DNA of 39,869 nt, from contig CAMOVR010000014.1 in assembly GCA_946627565.1 (NCBI GenBank), forward strand, positions 1-39,869, written 5' to 3'. The DNA is from an uncultured Clostridia bacterium. GTDB taxonomy: Bacteria > Bacillota > Clostridia > Christensenellales > Aristaeellaceae. The notes under the pieces were generated by a model. That model had not been told where the DNA came from. It saw only the letters and a program-made list of their open reading frames with translations, and did not search any database. Position numbers and translations under genes: made by a program. Shown here in pieces: positions 26,341 through 38,000 of this stretch; the stretch's first letter is position 1; each line of letters opens with the position of its first letter.

Positions 26341-27195
26341 TCAGTTGACGCCGCGGAAGCCGCGCCCGATGATCTCGGAAGTGTTGGTGATAAGCAGGAA
26401 GGCGGAAGGATCGGCAGCCTTCACGAACCGGCGCAGGTGTACGGCCTGACGGCGGTTGACCACCGTCAGGATAACCTCTCTGCCCTCATGGGTATAGATG
26501 CCTTCACCGTGCAGCCTTGTGGCACCCCGGTGCAGTTTGGTGAGGATATAGTCCTCCAGCGCATCCGGATGGGCGGTGATGATATGAAAGCACTTGTTGG
26601 TGTTCACGTTTTCCAGTACCAGGTCAATCACCAGGGATTTCATGATGAGGCCCAGGATGGAGAACAGGCCTGTTGTCATGCCGAAGGCAAAGCAGGCGGA
26701 CACGGTGATGATGCAGTCGGATATGAGCAGGGCCACACCGATGTTTAAGGTGGTGTATTTGCGCATGATCATGGCAATGATATCCGTGCCGCCGCTGGAG
26801 GCATCCACATTAAAGAGGATGGCTGACCCGATGGCCGGCAGTCCCACGGCAAACACAAGCTCCAGAAAGGGCTCATCCGTAATGGGGTGATCCATGGGCA
26901 CCAGCCGCTCCAGAAGCCAGATGACACCGGACTGCAGCAGGGTGACATAGGTGGTTCTGACACCGAAGCTTTTTCCCATCACCAGGTAGCCCAGAATCAG
27001 GAGCACAATGTTGATGCTCAGCCCGATGGTACCGGGGGTGGAGGGAAAATAGTGGGCCATAATCACGGAGATGCCGCTGACACCGCCGGTGGAAAAGTGG
27101 TTGGTAAACTTGAAGAAATAGATACCAAGGACCATGAGGAGGGTACCGGCGGTCATGATGAGGTAATCCAGGAGCACACCGTACTTTTTTGACAT
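26341..27195 (-). CDS. YitT-family membrane protein
   Basis: This 284-residue protein has five or six membrane helices in the first 190 residues (TAGTLLMVLGIYFFKF first) with the family motif FSTGGVSGISVI and a second glycine motif DASSGGTDIIA. A C-terminal soluble DUF2179-like domain follows, ending ITNTSEIIGRGF. The family is widespread in Bacillota and its transport role is unproven. AAAGGA lies upstream of the ATG. It is 28 bases after mnmE and 57 before the methyltransferase gene, so all may be one transcript. Confidence 0.9.
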   Translation of the reverse strand: MSKKYGVLLDYLIMTAGTLLMVLGIYFFKFTNHFSTGGVSGISVIMAHYFPSTPGTIGLSINIVLLILGYLVMGKSFGVRTTYVTLLQSGVIWLLERLVPMDHPITDEPFLELVFAVGLPAIGSAILFNVDASSGGTDIIAMIMRKYTTLNIGVALLISDCIITVSACFAFGMTTGLFSILGLIMKSLVIDLVLENVNTNKCFHIITAHPDALEDYILTKLHRGATRLHGEGIYTHEGREVILTVVNRRQAVHLRRFVKAADPSAFLLITNTSEIIGRGFRGVN

Positions 27196-27223
27196 GTCAG
27201 ATTCTGTCCTTTAGCTAATATTC

Positions 27224-28567
27224 TTATTTGCCGACGCAGAAGGTGGAGAAGACCCGGTCCAGAAGCGATTCTTCCACATTGTCCCCGGTGATCTCCGATA
27301 GGGCGGCCTGGGCCCGGTCAAGATCCAGGGTGCACAGGTCCAGTGCGTCATGCAGAAGGGTTTCTTCTGCATCCTGAAGCGCAAGGGCTGCACGCCTGGC
27401 GGCATCCATGTGCCGGGGCTGGGTCAGGGAAAGAAGGTCTGAGACCCTGGCCTTTTCCAGGATATAGTCCTTGAGAGTTCTGCACCCGTCCTGCTTCAGG
27501 GCACAGACGGGGATCAGGGGCAGGTCAGGGAGAAGGGAACGGAGCTGTTCTTCCGTGCCGCCGGATGGTAGGTCCTGTTTATTCAGCACTATGGCCAGCG
27601 GCAGGTCCTTGAGGCTCAGGAGCATCTCCCGGTCCTCTTTCGTCAGAGGGCTTGAACTGTCCACCACCAGGAGCACCAGGTCTGCCCGCTCAGCAGCCTG
27701 ACGTGCCCGGTGCACACCTTCCGCTTCCACCACATCATCCGTTTCCCTGATACCGGCGGTATCAATAAGACGGATGCGGCAGCCTGAAAGCATGAGTTCT
27801 CCCTCCACCAGGTCTCTTGTGGTACCGGGAATGGAGGTGACAATGGCCTTTTCTTCCCCGAGAAGGAGATTCAGGATGCTGGACTTGCCCACATTGGGCC
27901 GGCCGCAGAGTGCTACGGTAAGCCCCTGCTGCAGGAGCCGGGCAGCTCTTTCATCGCAGGCAGATAGGAGGGTTTCGGAAAGGGCATGGATTTTGGGCCC
28001 AAGATCCGAGGCAGCTTCCTCTTCGCTGATCTCCTCCGGATAATCCAGACAGGCGGCAATGCCGGCCTGAATATCATACAGCTGGTCCGAAACCTGACGG
28101 ATAAAGGCGGAGGCACCGCCTTCCAGCTGGTGGACGGCAGCCCGTCTTGCCTGTTCTCCCCGGGCAGATATGAGAGCCATGACAGCTTCAGCCTGGGAAA
28201 GGTCCAGGCGTCCGTTCAGAAAGGCACGCCGGGTAAACTCGCCAGGTTCAGCAAGGCGTGCGCCGGAGCGGAGACACAGGTCAAGGACGCGGGAGGCTGA
28301 AGTGTATCCGCCATGAACCTGGAACTCTGCCACATCCTCCCGGGTATAACTGCGGGGGGACTTCATAATAACCGCCATACACTCATCCACCACCTGGTCC
28401 CCGTCCAGGATATGGCCATAGGTGAGAAGATGATCCTGAAGGGGCAGATGGGATGCGGGACGGAATATACACTGAAGGAGCTTTTCGCACGCCGGACCCG
28501 AGATCCTGACAATGGCGATTCCGCCCTCGCCCGGGGCAGTGGCAATGGCGGCGATGGTATCTGACAT
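27224..28567 (-). CDS. mnmE: tRNA uridine-5-carboxymethylaminomethyl modification GTPase
   Basis: This 447-residue GTPase, with MnmG, modifies U34 of tRNAs reading split codon boxes. The N-terminal folate-binding domain begins DTIAAIATAPGEGGIAIVRISG. The G domain carries GRPNVGKSS (Lys228), GTTRDLVEG, DTAGIRETDDVVE and NKQD. The conserved C-terminal CVGK is present, so the protein is complete. The start at MSDTIAAIA follows AAAGGA; the frame upstream is AT-rich non-coding sequence. In many Bacillota mnmE is next to mnmG, jag and yidC; here the next genes are yitT-like and TrmH-like instead. Confidence 0.96.
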   Translation of the reverse strand: MSDTIAAIATAPGEGGIAIVRISGPACEKLLQCIFRPASHLPLQDHLLTYGHILDGDQVVDECMAVIMKSPRSYTREDVAEFQVHGGYTSASRVLDLCLRSGARLAEPGEFTRRAFLNGRLDLSQAEAVMALISARGEQARRAAVHQLEGGASAFIRQVSDQLYDIQAGIAACLDYPEEISEEEAASDLGPKIHALSETLLSACDERAARLLQQGLTVALCGRPNVGKSSILNLLLGEEKAIVTSIPGTTRDLVEGELMLSGCRIRLIDTAGIRETDDVVEAEGVHRARQAAERADLVLLVVDSSSPLTKEDREMLLSLKDLPLAIVLNKQDLPSGGTEEQLRSLLPDLPLIPVCALKQDGCRTLKDYILEKARVSDLLSLTQPRHMDAARRAALALQDAEETLLHDALDLCTLDLDRAQAALSEITGDNVEESLLDRVFSTFCVGK

Positions 28568-28607
28568 GGGATCGTCCTTTCTGAACCAAAAACTGAAGTG
28601 CCATGAA

Positions 28608-28636
28608 AGTATACGGTCTGCATGCATATTCGTCAA
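28608..28636 (-). promoter_or_regulatory. Sigma-A promoter of the mnmE gene run
   Basis: On the minus strand TTGACG (28631-28636) and TATACT (28608-28613) are separated by 17 bases. The leader would be about 35 bases. Confidence 0.8.
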
Positions 28637-28657
28637 TTTTTTAACGTGCTGAGCTCT

Positions 28658-28680
28658 GTGCAAATAAAATATTATTGCAC
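28658..28680. promoter_or_regulatory. Inverted repeat GTGCAA...TTGCAC, possible operator
   Basis: An AT-rich palindrome with outer arms GTGCAA and TTGCAC and inner TA/TA pairing lies 22 bases upstream of the mnmE -35 box, between the divergent promoters. It could bind a dimeric regulator. No family is recognised. Confidence 0.35.
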
Positions 28681-28719
28681 AAATGTCATAAAGTACATAA
28701 ACAAAGTGACGATTCGGGA

Positions 28720-28749
28720 TTGAATTATACATCAACATAACAATATAAT
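28720..28749 (+). promoter_or_regulatory. Candidate promoter of the giant adhesin
   Basis: TTGAAT (28720-28725), 18 bases, TATAAT (28744-28749). A second TATAAT lies at 28755-28760. The surrounding sequence is very AT-rich, so chance matches are likely. If used, the leader is about 330 bases. Confidence 0.45.
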
Positions 28750-28760
28750 ATTGATATAAT

Positions 28761-29086
28761 AAATGCAATATTAAGAAGAAATGTCAATACTTGCGCAATG
28801 CTGTTTCTTGATTTTACATGCAATTCGGCGTATCATTCGTTGTGAAAATATGCAGATCTATAAGAAAGTGCAAACCATGGATCCAGGCATTCTGAAGCCT
28901 CTGCCGGATACATGTTGTACCCTTAAGAACAGAGAAAACATTGAGATCTGCGGTACATAACTGACAGCTGTAATGAAGAAAAATAAGGATTCCAGAAGCT
29001 GCGTTTGTTACTGAATGCCCGTGCCGGATTTGGGATTTTATCCAAATCCCAAATCCGCGCTGTGTCCTGAGAGGAAGCATGATCAT
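28761..29086 (+). other. Long leader region before the adhesin gene
   Basis: I see no gene here. GCAGATCT near 28852 and AGATCTGC near 28944 are inverted copies about 85 bases apart. At 29025-29057 a perfect 12-bp hairpin (CGGATTTGGGAT with its complement, 9-base loop) ends 30 bases before the start codon. It has no T run, so it is not a standard terminator. The GAGAGGAAG ribosome binding site follows. Confidence 0.5.
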
Positions 29087-32000
29087 ATGACGAAGTACAG
29101 GATCGTATCGCTGCTGTTGGCTTTTGTGTTGGTTTTCCAGACTTTACCCCTTGAATTATCCGGGGCGGAGGGATGGAATGAAGTCGTTTCCGTAGAATAC
29201 AAGGCAGACACCCGCCATCTGGTTGTTTTTCTTGCGGACAATATGGAAATGGCCCGTTTGTATGCGTTGGACGGGAGTTGTCTGAACAGTCTTCCTGAAG
29301 CCCCTGAGAAAGATGGGGCGACCTTTGAAGGCTGGTTTGCAGATGGCAGGGAATTTACGGAAGATACGGTGATTCATGCAGATATACAGGTCACTGCCGT
29401 CTATTCCAATTCCGGAATACTTCTTTCGGAACAGATGGAAGAAGCAGAAATACCCTATGTTTCCGCTGCCATGGAGTCGGATCTGGATGCCGATGTCATC
29501 TCTGAATATGTAGAGCCGGTTATGACAGCCATTTCCGGGGATCCCATTGCCGTGCTTTCTGGTGAAAATGTGGAAATAGGGATCCTGGATGGCAGTGTGC
29601 CGGGCATGACGGAAGTTAACTTTGAAAAGTACGATGAAGAAAAGACAGAATACCTGGTTTCCTCATATGCCCTTGCGCAGGAGCAGGAAGGGCTTTTGGT
29701 CTCCGGGTATTCTGCCTTTTCCGTATCCATGCAAGACAGGACCTGTCCGGAAGACGGTCTTTATAACGTGAAGGTAAATCTTGACGTGGATCCTGAAAGC
29801 ATCCTTCCGGAGCGGACTGTGAAGCAGGATACGCAGTATGAGGTCTTCCGTCTGCTGGAGAGCGGGACAGAACGGATTGACGCATCCATGCAGGACGGGA
29901 TGCTTGTCTTTACCACGGAGCAACTCGGGACCTTTATCCTGCGCTATACCGTGGAATATGTCTATGAGAAGGCAGAGGTTACCCTGGATCTGTCCGGATA
30001 CGCAGAACTGGGATACAGCGTTCCCGGAATTGAATACGATTTTGATCTGGGCAGGGCGGCTATTTACCCGGTCTCCTTCCTGGAAAACGCGAGTTCAGAC
30101 GAAGAAGATAACCCGGTATATACCCTTACTCTGCCGGAAGGTATGGCCTGGAGTATGTTTGATGCTGCCTTCCTGGAGGAAGCGTCTGTTCTGACAGAGG
30201 GAAACGGTATCCTGTACGAGGACGGACAGATCCTGCTTACAGAGAGCATGGAAGAAGCATCTGTTCTTTTTGAAAAGGATATTGACAGCATTGTGTTTAC
30301 GATCTCGGGTTTTACAAAACCAGAGAGACCTGTTCTTCCGGAAACCAGAGATTTCAGCTTCAGGATGCTTTCTGATTCAGTTGAAATAAAGGATATCCTG
30401 ACAGAAAACGGGATCATTTCGCCTACTTTCAGGATAACCGGTCTGTCTGACAGCAATCTTGTTTCCGTGGAAGGTGAAACCCTGGTGGCGCACAACTTCT
30501 TTGGGGAAGTGGTGCTGTCCCTGGCACTTTCTGATGGAACGCTTATTCAGATCCGACTGAACCATCCGGGTCCTGTGCCGGCAGGGGAGAAAGTCATTTC
30601 TGAAGCAGGCTCCTTTACTGCAAAGACACAGGTTCCTGCAGGTACTGCCCTTTCCGTAAAGGCAGCTGAACCGTCTGAAGAAGAAATAGCCATGGTGGAG
30701 CAGGCTGTGTTGGAAACCCTGGGAGAAGCTGCCCAGCCCGTCCTCTGGTTTGACATTTCCCTTATAGGACCTGATGGGGAACCGATCCAGACAGGTGCAG
30801 AACTTGTGTTGAACACAGATGTGGAGCTTCCCCAGGCACCAGCAGGCAGGAATGCCAGGGTCAAAGAGATTTGTGTGTACCATCTGAAGGATGGAGAACT
30901 GGAAGTTATTGACGATGCAGAATGTGCCGTTGCGGATGGGAAAATCTGCTCCATAAGCTTCTCTACAGAGGGATTCTCCACGTTTGCTGTTTCCTATACC
31001 GTGGATTTCCACTGGGAAGTGGATGGGCGGATGTACGAGTTTTCACTCCCCGGAGGCGGATTTATCAGCTTTTCTGAGCTTATGGAGGTGCTTGGGGTCG
31101 CAAAAACGGATGAAAATGAGGAAAATGAGGCCAAAAATGACGATGTCCAATTGCCCGGGGAAGTACCGGGTATAGATAATCAAGATGAAAATGGGGAAAA
31201 AGGTACCTCGGTGGGTGCCGAAAACGCCGAAAATCAGGGCAATTCCGATGTCTACCTGGCAGGGGAAGAGACAGGTATAGAGAATCAGGATGCAACGGCG
31301 CTCACACTGGATGGTGTGGTGGTGTCTGAGGATACCTGGGAGTTTGTGAGGGATGTTGAGAGCGTGGTGTTCTCAAGCCCGGATCTGGTCTGGGTCGGGA
31401 AGGTTGATGAAGAGAGTAAGGTAGGAGGAATTAAAGAGAGCATAGGGTTGGAGGCTCAGTATAGTGCTGAACTGACAGAGGAGCAGATCGATAGAATTAA
31501 TGGAACTGTGGTCGAGTCCGGAGACTGGGCTTTGATTAGTGTGCAGCCGTTTGAGAGTACGGAGAGTTTGACCGTGACCATGAAGACCGGAGAGGTCTTT
31601 GAGATTCGTGTGACGGATGCTCAGCTGAAGAAGACAGTGATTTCAGCATCTGGCGAGACTTATGAGATTATTGTAACATATGATGACAGTGCGGAGATTC
31701 CGGAAGGCGCAGATCTGACGGTGACTGAATATGCTGAAGACAGCAAAGAATACAAAGAAGCATGTGAGGCGGTTGTCTCTCAAAAGGAACAGGAAGACGA
31801 TTCCTTTGACGAGAATACGTTCGGCATGTCTGCCTTTGATATTTCAATTATTGATTCCGAAGAGAAGATAGTTGAACCGAAGGCTCCTGTAAGTGTTACT
31901 ATAACTATTAAGGTTTTGCCGGAGGAAGTAGTTGCAGGAAATTTACAAGAATCATTGGAAATCCAACATCTGGATACCAGTGAAGAAGATCTCGTTGTAG

Positions 32001-35000
32001 ATACAGTGGCATCTGTGTTTGAAGGCAACATGGAAGCTGACGAAGATACTGCACGAGCTGAGTTCGTTTTGAATAGTTTCTCCACATTTACGGTAAGCTG
32101 GAATAGCGCGGGGACAAATAATAGCACAACTGTATTAGGATGGCGTTATCGGGAAAACTGGGGGGATCCTTATACTAATCGAGCATTTTTCACAGCCCGT
32201 TATGTTGATGAAAACGGAAATGGAATAACAAGACCAAATGAAGTGGGATATACCATTAATAATGATAATTTCTATGATGGAGCAGAGTATACAGTCGATA
32301 TTAGTAGCACGTTAGGAAAAAATATCAATAATTACACCTATAAATCTGCATATATTACGGATTCAGATGGAGTAAAGCATACCGTGACCTCTGTTAAAGC
32401 AGAACGTCATGGAGATACTTCGACCATTACATATTATAATGATTCCGAAATAGTTAAGTCTGCAAATTATACAGGGACAGACAGACATAATTTTGATGCA
32501 GATGGGTTGGATTTGACCATCGAATACGAGAGCAATAATCACATAACTGTCCACTATGGATATATGGAAGACGGAGTATTCCATGAGTTTGACGAGCAAC
32601 CCTATCCTACTGACACATCGACAGGATATGGCTGGGCATATCTTATCTACGATTTTAATGGCACAGACGGAAGCGGAAGAGATTTTACTTACGACTATTC
32701 TGGAACTTACTATAATACCGGGGAGGCGACAGATCCAACAGACGGAACCGAGGCAGAGCCTCTTTTAAGGTACTACAACGGTAGTTGGCGTTACTATGCC
32801 AGCAGTAACGGGCGTACAGGAAATGCTCTCCGGAACAACGGAAATTGGACAAGTGTTTCTAATGACAGCCATGTTTACGTGGTTTACGAGAGACCTTCAA
32901 TTCCGGAAGGAGGGACGTCTAAAATTGACGAGGTTGCCTCTACGCCCGATATTCCTGCGATTTTAAAGCAGTCTGATGAAAATGGTGATGGAACGAATAC
33001 CTTGTCGCTCAGTGTGACAGGCTCTCAGAAGGATATTGTTGCCGAAAAACTTGCAGACGTTATCGTGGTTCTTGACCTTTCGTCGTCCATGCAGAAGGGT
33101 ATTAGCAACAACAGCAGTGACAGTGGCTATCTCACCAACCCTAACTCTCGCTATAATCAGGCGAAGAGTGCACTCATCAGCTTTGCTGATATACTATATA
33201 AGAAGAACGAAGACAGCGGGAAAGATCTGATCCGAATGGGACTGATCACATTCTCAGGGAACGCTCATGTGCGGCAGGAACTGACAGCAGATGAGGATAC
33301 CTTTGATGCTGCGGTCAATGCGATCACAAGATATGAGGGAAAGGGAACAAACTGGGAACACGGACTGAAGCTGGCCAATGAGATGGCTACTGATTCAGAC
33401 CGCATGACCTTCGTTGTCTTTATTACTGACGGTGAGCCTACTTCATCTCAGACACGTTATGGATTAACTAACAGCAGGCTGCAGAATGTTATTTTTAATC
33501 CTGGAACAACTGGAGGAGGTGTTCCTCAGCAGTATACACAAAACAGTGCACATGTTATTTCATATGATCCTATGCATTTCTATCTGGAAACAGGATCGTT
33601 TGGAACAACAAACACTGGGCAGCCTGGTATATTTACAGATAATGGAGTCACGCTGAGCGGCGACTACATGTATAACCATGCGGCATATGATGATGTGCAA
33701 TCGATTACGGAGCACAATAAGAATTTTTATACGATTGCTATTTCCAGTGAAGTTGGTACCGATGCTTTGAGCGCATTGCTTGATGCGGCGGGGGTTCCAT
33801 CAGATCATGGTATTCCTGCAAGCACTCCCAAGCAGTTGACTGATGCGTTTGATGAGATTCTTGACGACATCAAACTGGAAGGAACCCGTGGATGGAGCGA
33901 TGTCAGAATGTCCGATGGTATCACCGATCTGACCAACACTATTGACAAGGTAAACCAGGTCGAGCACCGGCTCTACGATGTGGATGGGAATTTCGTTTAT
34001 TATAAGTCAACAAAGCCGGATGGATGGAGTACTTGGTCAGCGGATCAGAAGTCGGCCTATTTGGCAGGCGTTGAATACGCTGAGCGTGATGATACCCCGG
34101 ACGGATACGACGACTGGACCAATGAACAGAAATCAGCCTATGCTTTGGGAAAGGCAGTTCAGTTTACAGAATGGACTTCGCGTGAGGAAGATGGCTGTGC
34201 AGAAGCAGTATATAATACTGTAACCGGTGCCGTTGAATGGAACATGGGCAGCGCGTTCATGCTTGAAGATGGTGTTACCTACAAAGTATCTTTCATTTGC
34301 TGGCCAAGCCAGGAAGCTTACGATATTATAGCCAAACTTAATAACGGAACCATTACCTTTGGGGATACAGATGTTTATAGTCAGGATATCTGGGATCAAT
34401 TCGAGGGTAATGCTACGGATGGCTATACCCTCAAAACCAATGCAGATGGTGCAAATACAACTTACAAAACAGCCACGAAGATAGATACTGTAACAACATC
34501 AGGAGATCCGCAGACGCTGTTATTTGGTGAGGTTCCGAATCTCAATCTGTCCGAACAGAAGATTTACATCCATAAGGATTGGAAGAACTCACTGGATAAT
34601 GAGTCTGAGGATAGCGTTAACCTGGGCGTAATAGCTGACGGGGATGAGGACGATCTTTATAAAACAATCACGGTCGGTGCTAATGATGATCCCGACTTGG
34701 ATTGGCGGGGAGACGCGTTCGTTTCCACAGGGCTTCTAAAGGTTGAGTCTGGCGAGATGACACTCTACGAATCTGGCCATGACTTTACTATCACAGAGAA
34801 TGTGGAAGGTGGACCTAACTATAACTGGGATCTTACAACAGATACTTACCGTCCTATGGTCATCACAGATCCGAGTAAAGGATATGAAACAACAACGGTA
34901 ATTCTGAAGAAAGTGGCGAGTACGGACGAGTATGATTATCAGATCGGTGATGCGTATTATGCTATTGTCACGGATTCAAACAATGCTTTGAATGCGGTCA

Positions 35001-38000
35001 ACCACAGACGAAGCCACGTGGAAATTGTGAAGAACGTTGAAGGGGATGATGCTCCGGAGAATAGTCGTTTTACATTCACTATTGAAGTAACTGACAGTAA
35101 AGCCGATTCAGGTGACATTAATAATACGGATTCTGATGCATGGGTGTGGTTCTCAATTTATGATAGTGACGGGCAATTAGTGACTACGGTAAGTCTTGAC
35201 GACATTAATTTCGTCACTGCAAATAACCTTAGGTATGAGCTGATCAATGGTGACGATAAATCAGTTGTCGACGAAGTAGATGAGACAAATATCGCTTACT
35301 ATTCGGGATATTGTTGCGTGCCTTCAGGGACAACAATTACAGCCAAACTTCCAAGTGGTTACAAATTGGATGTCATCAATTTGCCTGTTGATTCTGTGTG
35401 CATAATTACAGAACCTGAGGACGAAATACCTGCAGGATACAGCATTGAGGGTATTGTAGAAACAAGAACGTATCATGATGAGGAGGATGAAGAGCAGGAA
35501 GAGCCAATACAAACGACTAATACCAACACGATCACTGTTACGATTGGATATAATGAATCAACCTATAAAGTAGATGTTAATAATCAATGGGATACAGTTG
35601 ATGTTCCCGTGGATAAGACCTGGCCTGATATTGACGATGATGATAGCTATACCTGGACAGCTACATTTGTACTGGAAGAAATCGAGGTACATGAGAGCGG
35701 CCCGGATAGCTCTGAGGCGAATACTACAGCTTTCCATGCGGTTGATGGGGTAATACCAATCACTATTTCCAAGGGTGATAGTGGAGATGATATACCCTTT
35801 AAGAACCTGCCGAAATATCGGTATTATGATGTAGAAGGAGAGCAAAGTATCTACAGAATCATATATTCCGTAGATGAGACAGCTTACGAGTTGAAGCAGA
35901 ATGGTACCACAGTCAGTAAGTGGGATAAAACCCATGGGTTGACGGAGGGTACAGAGATATATGTACCGGAGTGGCCCCACGATGCCGGCGATACGGATGA
36001 TGAGATGCATTTGTCTGAGGATGATGAACTGTTCTACCATGTAATTGTCCAGAACCATAAAAAGGATGAAAAAATCATTGAGACTTTAACAGGTCTGGAG
36101 CTTCACAAACAGTGGGAAGATGGTGCATTTGACGATGTTCAAGAGGAGGATGCATTTGCAACATTCCAGTTAAAGCGTTATGTTACAAGAGAGCATTTGG
36201 ATTATACAAGTGATTATGATGGCTCCGATGCTACGGTGACGTTGATTGGTCAGGATGGTAATACGGATACTCTTACAGTGAAGAAGGGTGCCAGAGTTAA
36301 TGTGGTGGCCACCTTTAGTGGAGTCGGTACAGTACAGTACAAAAACACTACGACTAATGAAACTTTCACGATGTCTCGTTCGTGGTCTGGTGATGATGCT
36401 AATAAAGTAAGTGTGGCCATTCCGATTGCGGGTGATACAACTATTGAACATGATAATCAAACCGGGCATCAATCTGGAATCGTCGATGAAGACCATCTTG
36501 TGCTTGACACAGGTGCAGGGTCTGAAACAAGTGAAGATACCGATTTTACGAACGAAAGACATTATTATACCCTCGACTTGGACGGAGAATGGACTCAGAG
36601 CATAGACCATTTGCCGTTGTACTCGGAAGGCTCGATTAACGAAACTGCGAATGGTTACAGCCAGACAGTTTATCATTACAGCTACTATTTTTCAGAGATA
36701 GATTTCCATCCGTCAGGCTTCTATTCAGAATTCACCGATGGACATGGAAATCCTGTTGGAGATGCTGCGCATCGGATTACAGAGGATGACACAACTGTAT
36801 TAGCCCTGAATAAAAAGATCCCGCCCTTCTATGTCAAGAAAGAGTGGCATGATATTGAGGATCCGGATAATTACCCGGAAGTGCGCTTTACTTTGTATCA
36901 GGGTCTCAGGAATGGAGATGATGTATCAGAAGGAAGTATATTCGTTGGATCCAATGGCGAGAGCTATGTGGATATACCTTTGAATTCGGATAATAATTGG
37001 ACATGGAAGTGTCCTGGTTTCTTGCCGACAAAAAATGCAAGCGGTCAGGATGTAGGCTATTATGCTGTTGAGAACACTGGTAATGATAATAATCATCGAC
37101 AGGTTCTTCTATACAACAACAGCGAACTTAATGAGGATGGATCCATAAAAGTTGCTGGGGAAGAGATAACCACAAGCCAGCAGACAAAAGACGAAGTATG
37201 GCTCTGGAATTATTACAATGACAAGAACAGTAATACGGCTTACCGGAACGACCAGCAGATGCCAAGAGGATGGGATGGTGGTATCGGAGGCAATACCGGT
37301 ACACTGACCATTGTCAACCGTTCACCCAAGTATATGCAGATGGACATCAAGAAAAAGATCATGGAGTATCAAGATGATGGAAGTCTTGCGACAACTACTG
37401 GATGGCCAAGCAGAACAAGAGATATTGTACTTAAGATCCAGCTGATGCGCCGCATTTACCTGGCTGATGCGCCGGTGGATGCTGAACCGTTGGTAAAATG
37501 GACAAATTATGGGGTGCCATTCTATGTGGGCTATGATTCTGAGGGCCATGATGTTGCCCTGAATGATAATGATTTTGATGTCGGTGTTGGTTTGAGTTCG
37601 TGGCATTGGACGATTCTGGATCAGAACCAGGAGAACGGTTTACCTGCGTATGGCTATTACACAAAGCCTGATGGGACGGTTGTCAAAGTCCATTACCGCT
37701 ATATCCCGTTTGAGATCGGCGCATACAGCAATACGAATGAAGACCCGATTGATCCGCAGTTTGACTGGTTTATTGGCTTACAGCCAAATGCCTGGGACGG
37801 TGCACATGGTCAGGTGCCGACATTTGCTCCACTTGTGGGTCAGGATCAGGATCGTCTGATGAATGTGCAGGCATCCGACCTTGAAGTTGATAAGGATTGG
37901 ACGGAAACCCCGGACAATGTGGAGGAAGTGTATGTAAAGATTTACCGTCAGGCCAGTGGAGGAGCAGTTGAAGACTTCACCAACGACATAGCCACAAGAA

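Noticed and set aside
28850-28925. Possible c-di-GMP riboswitch before the adhesin
   Set aside because: A GCAAACC-like stretch is present, as in class I aptamers. The required second strand with GACGCAAAGCC is missing.
28814-29086. A 90-codon minus-strand frame in the adhesin leader
   Set aside because: It overlaps the leader hairpin, shows no known domain and would run head-on into mnmE regulation. Support is too weak to call a gene.
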